Part shown: piece after piece, positions 20,741-29,193 of the stretch
Layout: every line of letters starts with the position of its first letter
How positions within the stretch are numbered: position 1 is the first letter of the stretch
Assembly (NCBI GenBank): GCA_902582735.1
Contig: CACHTB010000002.1
Span: 1-64,000 of the forward strand
Direction of reading: 5' to 3'
DNA from: an uncultured Pelagibacteraceae bacterium
GTDB lineage: Bacteria > Pseudomonadota > Alphaproteobacteria > Pelagibacterales > Pelagibacteraceae
DNA length: 64,000 nt
The notes under the pieces: model-generated
The model's database searches: none
What the model saw: the letters and a program-made list of their open reading frames with translations, nothing else
What the model was told of the DNA's origin: nothing
Made by a program: the position numbers and the translations under genes

Positions 20741-20768
20741 AAATGGATACTAAATTTGATAGTTCAAG
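20741..20768 (-). promoter_or_regulatory. Sigma-32-like heat-shock promoter of hslVU
   Basis: Read on the minus strand: CTTGAAC, 13 bases, then ATCCATTT. The E. coli sigma-32 consensus is CTTGAAA, 13-15 bases, CCCCATNT, so the -35 box has six of seven matches and the -10 has the core CCATTT. hslVU is a classic heat-shock operon. The predicted start falls within a few bases of the hslV ATG, implying a leaderless or nearly leaderless mRNA. Confidence 0.6.
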
Positions 20769-20784
20769 CCCACGTTTAGTATTA

Positions 20785-20811
20785 TTGCCATAATTGAATT
20801 ATATATATATA
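20785..20811 (+). promoter_or_regulatory. Possible housekeeping promoter of the his operon
   Basis: TTGCCA as a -35 box followed after 15 bases by TATATA, 14 bp before the hisB ATG. The spacing is short and the AT repeat makes the -10 placement uncertain. It is on the opposite strand to the hslVU promoter in the same 91-bp divergent gap. Confidence 0.35.
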
Positions 20812-20824
20812 CCTCTTTAAAATT

Positions 20825-21415
20825 ATGAAGCGTAAAGCAAAAATAAGCAGAAAGACAAAAGAAACCAACATCAATGTTGAACTTAACATAGATGGAAAAG
20901 GTAAATACAAAGTTGACACAGGTATAGGATTTTTAGACCACATGCTTGAACAACTATCAAAGCATTCTTCAATGGATATGAATATTAAAGCCAAGGGTGA
21001 TACACACATTGATCTTCATCACACTACAGAAGACACAGGTATTGCAATTGGTGAATGTTTAAAAAAAGCATCTAAAAAGTTTGTTGGTATCAAAAGATAT
21101 GCACACGCAATGATACCAATGGATGAAACACTTACGCGTGTTGCAATTGATGTATCAAATAGACCTTACTTGATTTGGAAAGTGAAATTAAAAGTCGAGA
21201 AACTTGGAGAAATGGACACAGAATTGTTTAAAGAGTGGTTTCAAGCTTTTTCACAAACAGCAGGAATTACTTTACACGTTGAAAATATTTATGGTGATAA
21301 CAGTCACCACATAATAGAGTCTTGTTTTAAAGGTTTGGCAAGATCTTTAAGAGCCGCATTGGAAATGGATCCAAGGAACAAAAATACAATTCCTTCTACC
21401 AAAGGCTCTTTATAA
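20825..21415 (+). CDS. hisB: Imidazoleglycerol-phosphate dehydratase
   Basis: Dehydrates imidazoleglycerol phosphate to imidazoleacetol phosphate in histidine synthesis. The 196-residue protein is the dehydratase alone, not the bifunctional enterobacterial form. Metal-binding motifs DLHHTTED (63-70) and DNSHHIIES near 160 are both present. It opens a hisB-hisH-hisA-hisF-hisE operon with gaps under 6 bp or overlaps. Confidence 0.97.
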   Translation: MKRKAKISRKTKETNINVELNIDGKGKYKVDTGIGFLDHMLEQLSKHSSMDMNIKAKGDTHIDLHHTTEDTGIAIGECLKKASKKFVGIKRYAHAMIPMDETLTRVAIDVSNRPYLIWKVKLKVEKLGEMDTELFKEWFQAFSQTAGITLHVENIYGDNSHHIIESCFKGLARSLRAALEMDPRNKNTIPSTKGSL

Positions 21416-21420
21416 AATTA

Positions 21421-22047
21421 ATGAATGTCACAATTGTTGACTATAACTCAGGCAATATAAGCTCAGTAATTAACTCTTTCACTGAGGTTGCAAAAGGTAC
21501 AGTTAATCTAGAAGTAACTTCAGATTTAAATAAAATTAAATCAAGCGATAAAGTTGTGTTACCTGGACAAGGCTCATTTAAGAGCTGCATGGACGCCTTA
21601 AACAGCATAAATGGTCTAACAGATACTTTAGATGAGTTTGTGATAAATAAAAAAAAACCACTTTTTGGAATATGTGTAGGCTTACAAATGTTTGCTAATG
21701 TTGGCCATGAAGAAACAGAGACAAAAGGATTGGGGTGGTTACCTGGAAAGGTATCAAAAATCGATAACAAAAATGGAAAATATAAACTTCCACATATTGG
21801 CTGGAACCAAATAAATATAGTTAAAGACAGCAAAATTTTTAAAGGTGTAGAAAATAATTCACATATGTATTTTGTACATAGTTATGAATTTATCCCTGAA
21901 GATAAAGATGTGATTTCAGCAACAACAGATTATTCTTCAAACATCGTTTGCTCAGTTGAAAAAGAAAATATCTTTGGGACCCAATTTCATCCTGAAAAGA
22001 GTGATAAGGTTGGACTAAAAATTATAAATAATTTTGTAAATTTATAA
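21421..22047 (+). CDS. hisH: Imidazole glycerol phosphate synthase, glutaminase subunit
   Basis: Class I glutamine amidotransferase that supplies ammonia to HisF. The nucleophile Cys85 lies in GICVGLQMF; the catalytic His and Glu lie in FHPEKS near the C-terminus. The N-terminal VDYNSGNISSV and the oxyanion-related PGQGSF are family motifs. The 208-residue length is normal. It abuts hisA with no intergenic base. Confidence 0.97.
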   Translation: MNVTIVDYNSGNISSVINSFTEVAKGTVNLEVTSDLNKIKSSDKVVLPGQGSFKSCMDALNSINGLTDTLDEFVINKKKPLFGICVGLQMFANVGHEETETKGLGWLPGKVSKIDNKNGKYKLPHIGWNQINIVKDSKIFKGVENNSHMYFVHSYEFIPEDKDVISATTDYSSNIVCSVEKENIFGTQFHPEKSDKVGLKIINNFVNL

Positions 22048-22773
22048 ATGAAAATTTTTCCAGCAATAGATATTAAAGAAAAAAAATGTGTAAGACTAAT
22101 TAAAGGAGACTTTGATAAAAAAACTGAATATGAAATGTCCCCAGTTGAACAAGCTTCAAAGTATAAACATTATGGATTTAAAAATTTACACATTGTGGAC
22201 TTAGATGGAGCTTTAACAGGAGAGACTGTCAATTTGGATATTATTCAAGAAATAGTAAAGAAGTTTAATTTTAAAATTGAAATTGGTGGGGGAATTAGAA
22301 ATTTTGAAAGCATCAAAAAATATACTGATGCTGGTGTTGAAAAAGTTATTTTGGGAAGTGCGGCTATAAAAGACAAAGGCTTTTTAAAAAGCGCTTGCGA
22401 AAAGTTCCCTAATAAAATTGCATTAGGTCTAGATGCAAAAGATGGATATTTGTCAGTTTCAGGATGGAAAGAAAACTCTAACCAGCTGACTTTGGATTAT
22501 TTAAAAGAGGTGAATAACTTTGGAGCAAGCAGACTAATATATACTGACATCAATAAAGATGGGATGAAGCAAAGTCCTAATTTTGAGGAAACTGAGATAG
22601 TGGCTCATACTTCAAATTGTCCAGTAATAATATCTGGAGGGGTATCAAGCATAGATGATATTAAAAAAGCAAAAGAATTAAATAACAAAAATATTGAAGG
22701 TATTATAGTTGGCAAAGCTATATATGATGGAGATATTAATTTAGACGAACTTGCAAATGAAATAGATGCTTAA
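22048..22773 (+). CDS. hisA: ProFAR isomerase (1-(5-phosphoribosyl)-5-[(5-phosphoribosylamino)methylideneamino]imidazole-4-carboxamide isomerase)
   Basis: Amadori isomerase of histidine synthesis with a TIM-barrel fold. [14 protein letters not shown] carries the N-terminal catalytic Asp; [19 protein letters not shown] and the second half-barrel YTDINKDGM and ISGGVSS are all present. The 241-residue length is normal. The end overlaps hisF by eight bases. Confidence 0.97.
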   Translation: MKIFPAIDIKEKKCVRLIKGDFDKKTEYEMSPVEQASKYKHYGFKNLHIVDLDGALTGETVNLDIIQEIVKKFNFKIEIGGGIRNFESIKKYTDAGVEKVILGSAAIKDKGFLKSACEKFPNKIALGLDAKDGYLSVSGWKENSNQLTLDYLKEVNNFGASRLIYTDINKDGMKQSPNFEETEIVAHTSNCPVIISGGVSSIDDIKKAKELNNKNIEGIIVGKAIYDGDINLDELANEIDA

Positions 22774-23518
22774 AAATAGAATTATTCCTTGTTTAGATGT
22801 TAAAAATGGAAGAGTTGTAAAAGGTATAAATTTTGTTGATTTAAAAGATGCTGGAGACCCAGTTGAACAGGCAAAGATTTATAGTGATGGCGGTGCTGAT
22901 GAAATATGTTTTTTAGATATTACAGCATCAAACGAAAATAGAGATACTATTTACGATGTGGTTAAGGAAACCTCAAAAAAATGTTTTGTGCCTTTGACAG
23001 TTGGAGGAGGTGTTAGAAGTGTTGATGATATATACAAACTTTTAAACTGTGGTGCAGACAAAGTTTCTATAAATACAGCCGCAGTCCAAAACCCAAGCGT
23101 TGTTGAAGAAAGCTCTAAAAAATTTGGTTCACAATGTATTGTTGTTGCAATAGATGCAAAAAAAAATGGAGATAAGTGGGAAATATTTACCCATGGTGGC
23201 AGAAAAGAAACAGGAATTAATGCAATAAAATTTGCACTTAAAATGGAAAAAAGTGGAGCAGGGGAACTACTTGTTACTTCAATGGATAAAGATGGCACTC
23301 AATCCGGTTATGATATTGAATTAATGAAAACTATTTCTGAAAGTGTGAATATTCCTGTCATTGCATCCGGTGGAGTTGGAACTTTAGATCATTTGGTTGA
23401 TGGAATAAAATCAGGTGCTAGCGCAGTTTTAGCTGCATCAATATTTCATTATGGCACATACTCAGTTAATGAAGCAAAGCAGTATTTGGCTTCAAAAGAT
23501 ATACCTGTTAGGATTTAA
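22766..23518 (+). CDS. hisF: Imidazole glycerol phosphate synthase, cyclase subunit
   Basis: TIM-barrel cyclase that joins ammonia from HisH to the ribulotide, giving imidazole glycerol phosphate and [20 protein letters not shown] holds the catalytic Asp, VGGGVRS and [12 protein letters not shown] the second-half site. AICAR released here is the substrate of PurH, encoded about 13 kb away. The 250-residue length is normal. Confidence 0.97.
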   Translation: MLKNRIIPCLDVKNGRVVKGINFVDLKDAGDPVEQAKIYSDGGADEICFLDITASNENRDTIYDVVKETSKKCFVPLTVGGGVRSVDDIYKLLNCGADKVSINTAAVQNPSVVEESSKKFGSQCIVVAIDAKKNGDKWEIFTHGGRKETGINAIKFALKMEKSGAGELLVTSMDKDGTQSGYDIELMKTISESVNIPVIASGGVGTLDHLVDGIKSGASAVLAASIFHYGTYSVNEAKQYLASKDIPVRI

Positions 23519-23519
23519 C

Positions 23520-23792
23520 ATGCTTAAAACTTTAGAAGATCTCGTTACTCTTGCAAGAGAAAGAAAAAAGAACCCAGTCGAAGGATCTTATACCAATAAA
23601 CTCTTAGAAGATGAAACTTTATCAAAAGAAAAAGTTCTAGAAGAGATAAGTGAATTAATCGAGTCTGTAGAAAAAAAAACAAACAAAATTCATGAAGCTG
23701 CAGACGTTTTTTATCATTTGATAATGTATCTTGAAAAAAGTGGTATAAAAATCGAAGACGTAATGGAAGAATTAAATTCTAGGAAAAAGTAG
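23520..23792 (+). CDS. hisE: Phosphoribosyl-ATP pyrophosphatase
   Basis: Hydrolyses phosphoribosyl-ATP to phosphoribosyl-AMP, the second histidine step. The ORF track extends upstream into hisF; the proper start is the ATG at 23520, one base after the hisF stop, giving 90 residues beginning MLKTLEDLVTLA. The helical MazG-like fold shows EEISELIESVE and HEAADVFYHLIMYL with the metal-binding acidic residues. It closes the his operon and ends one base from the convergent lipoprotein gene. Confidence 0.93.
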   Translation: MLKTLEDLVTLARERKKNPVEGSYTNKLLEDETLSKEKVLEEISELIESVEKKTNKIHEAADVFYHLIMYLEKSGIKIEDVMEELNSRKK

Positions 23793-23793
23793 T

Positions 23794-24291
23794 TTAACCG
23801 TCGTAAGGCAATACTCTTATAGTTTTACCAAATATTATTACAACTCTATCGTTACTACTTAATTTTGTTTCACTACCTTGAACAATGGCGACATCATCTT
23901 CACTGTCATCAATGTTAATAATGTATTGATGTCCATCATGGTTTCCTAAAAAGGCTTCTGTGACATAACCAATTGCAGCCCCACCTATTGTTGCATAAAC
24001 AACCGCAATTTCCTCACACTTTGCCCCTGCAATTAGTTCTTTGCCACAAACCTGTGTACCCAAAAGACCGCCGATCATTGCTCCTGTAGTAGCACCAATT
24101 AAACTTCCTTCACCTTTAACTTTTACTGGTAAAGATGAAACAATATTTCCGTATTTAATCGATTTAATTCTTTGAGTATCTGATTTTTTAACGTCAGATG
24201 GATTGGTCGTGTTACACGAAGCTAAAAATAGAGATAAAAATAAAATAAATATATATTTCACATTTGTTTGATTAGATTTAAAATTAGCCAT
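23794..24291 (-). CDS. Glycine-zipper outer-membrane lipoprotein (SlyB/17-kDa antigen type)
   Basis: Predicted lipoprotein of unknown precise role. A hydrophobic signal ends in the lipobox LFLASC, Cys26. A central glycine-zipper hairpin, GATTGAMIGGLLG and later ATIGGAAIGYVTE, is interrupted by a short Cys-containing stretch (VCGKELIAGAKCEE). The C-terminal beta-like domain ends in RVVIIFGKTIRVLPYDG, as in Pcp/SlyB-like proteins. The Cys pair could form a periplasmic disulfide. It has 165 residues. Confidence 0.75.
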   Translation of the reverse strand: MANFKSNQTNVKYIFILFLSLFLASCNTTNPSDVKKSDTQRIKSIKYGNIVSSLPVKVKGEGSLIGATTGAMIGGLLGTQVCGKELIAGAKCEEIAVVYATIGGAAIGYVTEAFLGNHDGHQYIINIDDSEDDVAIVQGSETKLSSNDRVVIIFGKTIRVLPYDG

Positions 24292-24325
24292 AAATTAGGC
24301 ATTAAATATTATATGTAAGCTGCAT

Positions 24326-24733
24326 ATGGACACTGTAAAATCATTAATAGAATATCACAAAATGATACCTCATCCCGAAGGTGGACATTACGTTGAGGTA
24401 TTTAAAAACAAAGATGTGAGCCACATTTATTTTTTATTGGAAGGCCATGAACATTCTCATTGGCATAGAATAACTAAGAATGAAACAGTACACTTTTATT
24501 CTGGAGATCCTTTAGAAATATACACTTCCAAAGATGGAGAAGAGTTTGAAACTAACCAAATTGGGTCAAATAACAATTTTATTTATAGTATTGAAAAAAA
24601 TACTTGGTTTGCAATGAAACCCAAAGGCAAATACAGCTTAATCGGTTGCACAGTTGCTCCGGCTTTTGAGTTTGAAGATTTAGAACTTGCACCAAAAGAT
24701 TGGAAGCCATCTAAATTTAATTTATCTCTATAG
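24326..24733 (+). CDS. DUF985-family cupin
   Basis: Single-domain cupin of the DUF985 (cupin_5) family, represented structurally by yeast YML079w; the ligand is unknown. The 135-residue protein has the family opening HKMIPHPEGGHYVEVF, the cupin block HSHWHRI followed by ETVHFYSGDPLEIY, and the late VAPAFEFEDLELA. It lies alone between a convergent lipoprotein gene and the mcl operon and is probably transcribed separately. Confidence 0.88.
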   Translation: MDTVKSLIEYHKMIPHPEGGHYVEVFKNKDVSHIYFLLEGHEHSHWHRITKNETVHFYSGDPLEIYTSKDGEEFETNQIGSNNNFIYSIEKNTWFAMKPKGKYSLIGCTVAPAFEFEDLELAPKDWKPSKFNLSL

Positions 24734-24784
24734 TAGAATAAAGTATTCACATTAATTAAATCCAGATATAATTTTTTTATAAAA

Positions 24785-25720
24785 ATGAGCCATAAATTTT
24801 ATAAACCTGCAAGATCTAGACTTCAAAGAAGCGAACTAGCAGTTCCAGGCTCATCCCCGAAAATGTTTGAAAAAGCATTGAACTCTGATGCAGATTATAT
24901 CTTTTTAGATTTAGAAGATGCCGTTTCCCCAAATGATAAGATCACTGCAAGAGCAAATGTTATTAAAGCTTTAAATGAAATTAATTGGAGAGAAAAAGGA
25001 AAAACAATATCTGTTAGAATTAACAGTTTAGATACACATTATATGTATAGTGACCTTATAGAAATTGTTGAACAAGCTGGAGAAAATGTCGACACAATTT
25101 TAGTCCCAAAAGCAGGAACAGCTAGTGATGTTTATATGGTCGATTGCTTGCTTACACAAATTGAAACAAATAAAAAAATCAAGAACAATATTGGAATTGA
25201 ATGTTTAATTGAAACAGCACTTGGGATGTCAAACATTAAAGAAATTGCAACATCAAGTGAAAGACTTGAAGCCTTACATTTTGGAGTTGCAGATTATGCA
25301 GCAAGCCTTAGAGCAAGAACAGTTATTATAGGTGGATTAAATCCTGATTATCCTGGAGACCAATGGCATCATGGTTTATCAGAATTAGTAATGACCTGTA
25401 GAGCATATGGATTAAGAGCGATTGATGGTCCATTCGGGGATTTTAATGATCCAGATGCATACATTGCTGCTGCAAAAAGAGGGGCAGCTGTTGGAATAGA
25501 GGGAAAATGGGCAATACACCCCTCTCAAATAGAGTTAGCAAATAAAGTATTTTCTCCTCCAGAAGCAGAGGTGAACAAAGCAAAAAGAATTCTAGAAGAA
25601 CTTGAAAAAGCAGCATCGGAGGGCAAAGGTGCGGCTCAGCTGGATGGTAGAATGATTGATGCAGCATCTGCTAGAATGGCAGAAAATATTGTCAATATAG
25701 ACAAATTAATAAACAATTAA
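24785..25720 (+). CDS. mcl: Malyl-CoA lyase (CitE/HpcH family)
   Basis: TIM-barrel C-C lyase that reversibly splits malyl-CoA (and often beta-methylmalyl-CoA) into acetyl-CoA and glyoxylate. The 311-residue protein has RLQRSELAVPGSSPKMFEK at the N-terminus, IFLDLEDAVSPNDK with metal-binding acidic residues, IECLIETALGM, FGVADYAAS, and the C-terminal WAIHPSQIELANKVF. This pattern matches the methylotroph malyl-CoA lyase from memory more closely than citrate lyase CitE. It is two bases from mtkA. Confidence 0.85.
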   Translation: MSHKFYKPARSRLQRSELAVPGSSPKMFEKALNSDADYIFLDLEDAVSPNDKITARANVIKALNEINWREKGKTISVRINSLDTHYMYSDLIEIVEQAGENVDTILVPKAGTASDVYMVDCLLTQIETNKKIKNNIGIECLIETALGMSNIKEIATSSERLEALHFGVADYAASLRARTVIIGGLNPDYPGDQWHHGLSELVMTCRAYGLRAIDGPFGDFNDPDAYIAAAKRGAAVGIEGKWAIHPSQIELANKVFSPPEAEVNKAKRILEELEKAASEGKGAAQLDGRMIDAASARMAENIVNIDKLINN

Positions 25721-25722
25721 TT

Positions 25723-26883
25723 ATGGACATACACGAATATCAGGCAAAAGAAATTTTATCTAGTTTTGGTGTGACAATTCCTAGAGGAGGAATTGTTTAC
25801 AGTCCAGAGAATGCAGAAAACAAAGCTAGAGAAATAGGTGGATCTAGATGGGTTGCAAAAGCACAAATTCACTCTGGTGCAAGAGGAAAGGCTGGAGGAA
25901 TAATAGTCTGTAATTCACCTTTAGAAGTTGCCCAGGCGACAGACAAATTATTAGGAAAAAAATTAGTTACAAATCAAACAGGACCAGAGGGAAAAATTGT
26001 AAATAGAATTTATATCGAGGAAGCAACCGATATAGAAAAGGAACTTTATTTGGGTTTAGTGTTTGATAGAAGCTCAGAGAGCATAATGGTTGTAGCTTCA
26101 ACAGAAGGAGGAATGAGTGTTGAAGAAATTGCTAAAGAAAAACCTGAAACAATTATAAGATCCAAAATTGAAGTAGCAGTTGGAATTCAAAGTTTTCAAG
26201 CAAGAGAGCTCGCATTTGGATTAGGAATAGACCCTGATTTAATTGCTAGAGCATCTGATACAATTATTGGATGTGCTAAAGCGTTTAGCGAGTTAGATGC
26301 TACAATGGTTGAAGTTAATCCATTAGTCATTTCAAAACAAAAACAAATATTAGCTTTAGATTGTAAAATGAGCTTCGATAACAATGCTATGTTTAGAAGA
26401 AATAAAGTATCAGAACTAAGAGATAAATCCCAAGAAGATGAGAAAGAAGTATATGCATCAGATAGAGGCTTAAATTATGTAAGTCTAGAAGGAAACATTG
26501 GTAATATTATTAATGGAGCAGGACTTGCCATGGCCTCGATGGACATGATTAAATTAGCTGGAGGAGAACCTGCAAATTTTTTAGATGTTGGTGGTGGAGC
26601 AACACCAGAAAAAATCGTAAAAGCATTTAGATTAATTACAATGGATAAAAAAGTAAAAGTAATTTTAGTAAATATTTTTGCAGGTATAAATAGATGCGAT
26701 TGGGTTGCAGAAGGTATAGTCCAGGCACTTGAGAAAATAGAGGTAAAGGTTCCATTAGTTATTAGACTAGCTGGGACAAATGTTGAAAAAGGAAACAAAA
26801 TTTTAAAGGACAGTAAAATAAATTATATTGAGGCAAGTACTCTAGAGGAAGCTGCTAATAAAGCTGTGGCGGCACTAAAATAA
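25723..26883 (+). CDS. mtkA: Malate-CoA ligase (malate thiokinase), large subunit
   Basis: ATP-grasp subunit of an acyl-CoA synthetase that forms malyl-CoA from malate, CoA and ATP. The 386-residue protein opens MDIHEYQAKEIL, with KAQIHSGARGKAGG and a C-terminal NIFAGINRCDWVAEG. These motifs are shared with SucC, so sequence alone does not separate the two easily. The assignment to malate rests on linkage to mcl and on the partner subunit. It abuts mtkB with no gap. Alternative: succinyl-CoA synthetase beta. Confidence 0.72.
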   Translation: MDIHEYQAKEILSSFGVTIPRGGIVYSPENAENKAREIGGSRWVAKAQIHSGARGKAGGIIVCNSPLEVAQATDKLLGKKLVTNQTGPEGKIVNRIYIEEATDIEKELYLGLVFDRSSESIMVVASTEGGMSVEEIAKEKPETIIRSKIEVAVGIQSFQARELAFGLGIDPDLIARASDTIIGCAKAFSELDATMVEVNPLVISKQKQILALDCKMSFDNNAMFRRNKVSELRDKSQEDEKEVYASDRGLNYVSLEGNIGNIINGAGLAMASMDMIKLAGGEPANFLDVGGGATPEKIVKAFRLITMDKKVKVILVNIFAGINRCDWVAEGIVQALEKIEVKVPLVIRLAGTNVEKGNKILKDSKINYIEASTLEEAANKAVAALK

Positions 26884-27771
26884 ATGTCAGTAATTATTGA
26901 TAAAGACACAAAAATTATTATCCAGGGTTTTACTGGAAAGATGGGTACTTTTCACGCTGAGGAAATGATTAAATATGGATCGAACATCGTTGGAGGTGTT
27001 ACACCAGGCAAAGGAGGTCAAAAGCATTTAAATAAGCCAGTTTTTAACACTGTAAAAGATGCTGTTAAACATACAGGTGCTACAGCATCAATATTATTTG
27101 TACCCCCAGCCTTTGCGGCAGACTCCGCGATGGAGGCAGCTGATGCCGGAATAAAAACTTGTGTAGCTATTGTAGATGGAATTCCATCACACGATATGAT
27201 CAGAATCAAAAGATATATGAGACGATATTCTAAAACAGAAAAAATGACTTTAGTTGGACCTAATTGTGCGGGAATAATCAGTCCAGGAAAATCAATGTTA
27301 GGAATAATGCCAGGACATATTTACAAAGAGGGTAAAGTTGGAATTATAAGCCGATCAGGTACATTAGGTTATGAAGCTGCTCAACAGATGAAAAATTTAG
27401 ATATAGGAATTTCAACAAGTGTTGGTATTGGTGGTGATCCTATTAATGGAAGTTCATTTAGAGATATAATTGAAAAGTTTGAAGTAGATAATGAGACTGA
27501 TGCAGTTTTAATGATTGGTGAAATAGGCGGACCACAAGAAGTTGCAGCTGGAGAATTTGCAAAAGAAAATATGAAAAAACCTGTTATAGGATATATTGCT
27601 GGTTTAACAGCCCCAAAAGGAAGAGTCATGGGTCACGCTGGAGCAATAGTCTCAGCTTATGGAGAAAGTGCAATTGAAAAGGTTGAAATTTTAAAAGATT
27701 GTGGTGTTACCATATCCAAAAACCCTTCTGTAATGGGTGATACTGTAAAATCTGTTTTGGAAAAAATGTAA
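26884..27771 (+). CDS. mtkB: Malate-CoA ligase (malate thiokinase), small subunit
   Basis: CoA-binding subunit partner of MtkA. The 295-residue protein has QGFTGKMGTFHAEEM, GGVTPGKGG, VGPNCAGIISPGKSMLGIMP, and GHAGAIVSAYGES with the phosphohistidine in the GHAGA loop. The DGIPSHDMIRIKRYMRRY stretch resembles methylotroph MtkB and differs from the EGIPVLDM form usual in SucD; this comparison is from memory. It abuts the HIT gene. Confidence 0.74.
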   Translation: MSVIIDKDTKIIIQGFTGKMGTFHAEEMIKYGSNIVGGVTPGKGGQKHLNKPVFNTVKDAVKHTGATASILFVPPAFAADSAMEAADAGIKTCVAIVDGIPSHDMIRIKRYMRRYSKTEKMTLVGPNCAGIISPGKSMLGIMPGHIYKEGKVGIISRSGTLGYEAAQQMKNLDIGISTSVGIGGDPINGSSFRDIIEKFEVDNETDAVLMIGEIGGPQEVAAGEFAKENMKKPVIGYIAGLTAPKGRVMGHAGAIVSAYGESAIEKVEILKDCGVTISKNPSVMGDTVKSVLEKM

Positions 27772-28137
27772 ATGTCTTACGATGATCAAAATATATTTGC
27801 AAAAATTTTAAGAGGTGAAATTCCTTGTAAAAAAATTTACGAAGATGATTTTGTATTATCTTTTTATGACATAAATCCACAAAAAAAAGTTCACGCATTA
27901 GTAATTCCTAAAGGAAAATATATAAACTTAGATGATTTTAATAAAAACGCATCTAAGGATGAAATAATAGGACTTATTAAAGGAATATCTACTGTTGCTG
28001 ATAAACTAGGTATTTCCTCCGAAAAAGGTAATGGGTATAGAACTTTAGCGAACATCAACGAAGATGGGGGACAAGAAGTTCCACACTTACATTTTCATCT
28101 ATTCGGTGGTGAAAAAGTGGGTAAAATGGTTTCGTGA
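27772..28137 (+). CDS. HIT-family nucleotide hydrolase (HinT-like)
   Basis: Histidine-triad phosphoramidase of the HinT type, acting on adenosine 5'-phosphoramidates. The 121-residue protein has DDQNIFAKILRGEIPCKKIYE and the triad HLHFHLF near residue 107, where H-x-H-x-H is complete. It abuts mtkB directly and its TGA overlaps the GTG start of the next gene, so it is the fourth gene of the mcl operon. Confidence 0.95.
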   Translation: MSYDDQNIFAKILRGEIPCKKIYEDDFVLSFYDINPQKKVHALVIPKGKYINLDDFNKNASKDEIIGLIKGISTVADKLGISSEKGNGYRTLANINEDGGQEVPHLHFHLFGGEKVGKMVS

Positions 28138-28646
28138 TAACAAAAGTAGACCGAAATTATTTAGAGATTAACTCTATCAAAGAATTAAATTATTCTAAAA
28201 GTCCAAATAATAAATGTGAATTGTTTGAGATAAATCCACCAGATTTTCAAATAAATAAATTTTTTTATAAACAAATTGGTAGTGATCACAGATGGATTGA
28301 CCGTTTAGTTTGGGATGATCAAAAATGGATATCTTACGTGAATAATCCAAATGTTAAAACATATGTGCTGAAAGAGAATGATGATTTAGTTGGATATTTT
28401 GAGCAAATAACAAACACAGAAAAAAATGACTGTGAAATTGCATATTTTGGAATTCTAAAAGAGTTCTATGGCAAAAAATATGGAGCCTATCTTTTGTCCT
28501 TAGCAATAACAAAGTGTTTTGAGAAAAAAATTAATAAGATATGGCTTCATACTTGTTCCCTAGATCATGAAAATGCACTTAAAAATTATTTAGCCCGTGG
28601 GATGAAAATATTTAAGTCAGAGACAATAAATTTAGATATTAATTAG
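28134..28646 (+). CDS. GNAT-family N-acetyltransferase
   Basis: Acetyl-CoA-dependent acetyltransferase of unknown substrate. The start is GTG inside the GTGA overlap with the HIT gene. The 170-residue protein has a GNAT core: WISYVNNPNVKTYVLKENDDLVGYFEQ strands, then the acetyl-CoA loop in FYGKKYGAYLLSLAI and IWLHTCSLDHENALKNYLARGM. The loop has G-K-K-Y-G rather than the canonical R/Q-x-x-G-x-G/A. Last gene of the mcl operon; it overlaps lolA by 8 bp. Confidence 0.83.
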   Translation: MITKVDRNYLEINSIKELNYSKSPNNKCELFEINPPDFQINKFFYKQIGSDHRWIDRLVWDDQKWISYVNNPNVKTYVLKENDDLVGYFEQITNTEKNDCEIAYFGILKEFYGKKYGAYLLSLAITKCFEKKINKIWLHTCSLDHENALKNYLARGMKIFKSETINLDIN

Positions 28647-29193
28647 TATATTTTCTAATATCAAAAATATTTTCATCAACTTGAATGTTTTTTTGAACAA
28701 TTGACAGTTTTGTTTCGACTTTATTTTGGTAAATATCGATTGTTGACCAACCTACCAGGTTAAGATTGAGACTGTCGAAGTAAATAATTATTTCTAAATT
28801 TTCATAATACAATTCAAATTTATAATACTCATTTATAGAAATCTCCTCTCCAAGCTCTCCAATTTTATTAATGATAAACTCCTTATCCAAAATCAAATTA
28901 AGGGGGGTTTTATCTAAAGAATATCTAAAATATTGATTATTTTTGTTAGAATTTATCAACAATGACTTTCCATTAGAAACTAAAACTTTTTTATAGAAGT
29001 CATCGTATTCACAAAAAATCTTTTTTGGATAATGAATGATGCAGTTCCCAGTTTCAATTTTTTCACCAATTTTTTGTTCAAATTTAAACTTGAGACTATC
29101 TGTTGAAATAAGATTTGATATTATTTGGGATTTAACAGATCCATGAACAATTGTAGTTGATAAAAAAAAAAATATAAGAATTAACTTTTTCAT
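28639..29193 (-). CDS. lolA: Outer-membrane lipoprotein carrier LolA-like protein
   Basis: Periplasmic chaperone that carries lipoproteins from LolCDE to the outer membrane. The 184-residue protein has a signal peptide MKKLILIFFFLSTTIVHG, then LKFKFEQKIGEKIETGNCIIHYPKKIFCEYDD, whose shape matches the LolA opening strands, and ends in beta strands. It is quite divergent. Position after ftsK with a 4-bp overlap is the common proteobacterial ftsK-lolA arrangement and supports the call. Confidence 0.8.
   Translation of the reverse strand: MKKLILIFFFLSTTIVHGSVKSQIISNLISTDSLKFKFEQKIGEKIETGNCIIHYPKKIFCEYDDFYKKVLVSNGKSLLINSNKNNQYFRYSLDKTPLNLILDKEFIINKIGELGEEISINEYYKFELYYENLEIIIYFDSLNLNLVGWSTIDIYQNKVETKLSIVQKNIQVDENIFDIRKYTN

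Noticed and set aside
23451-23519. Upstream extension of hisE in the track
   Set aside because: It lies inside hisF in another frame; the ATG at 23520 gives the family start MLKTLEDL.
24734-24784. Possible riboswitch upstream of mcl
   Set aside because: Only 51 bp separate the cupin stop from the mcl start, too short for a known glycine or SAM aptamer, and no stem pattern is visible.
25723-27771. Annotation as succinyl-CoA synthetase sucCD
   Set aside because: Not ruled out, but linkage to malyl-CoA lyase and the MtkB-like DGIPxHDM motif favour malate-CoA ligase.
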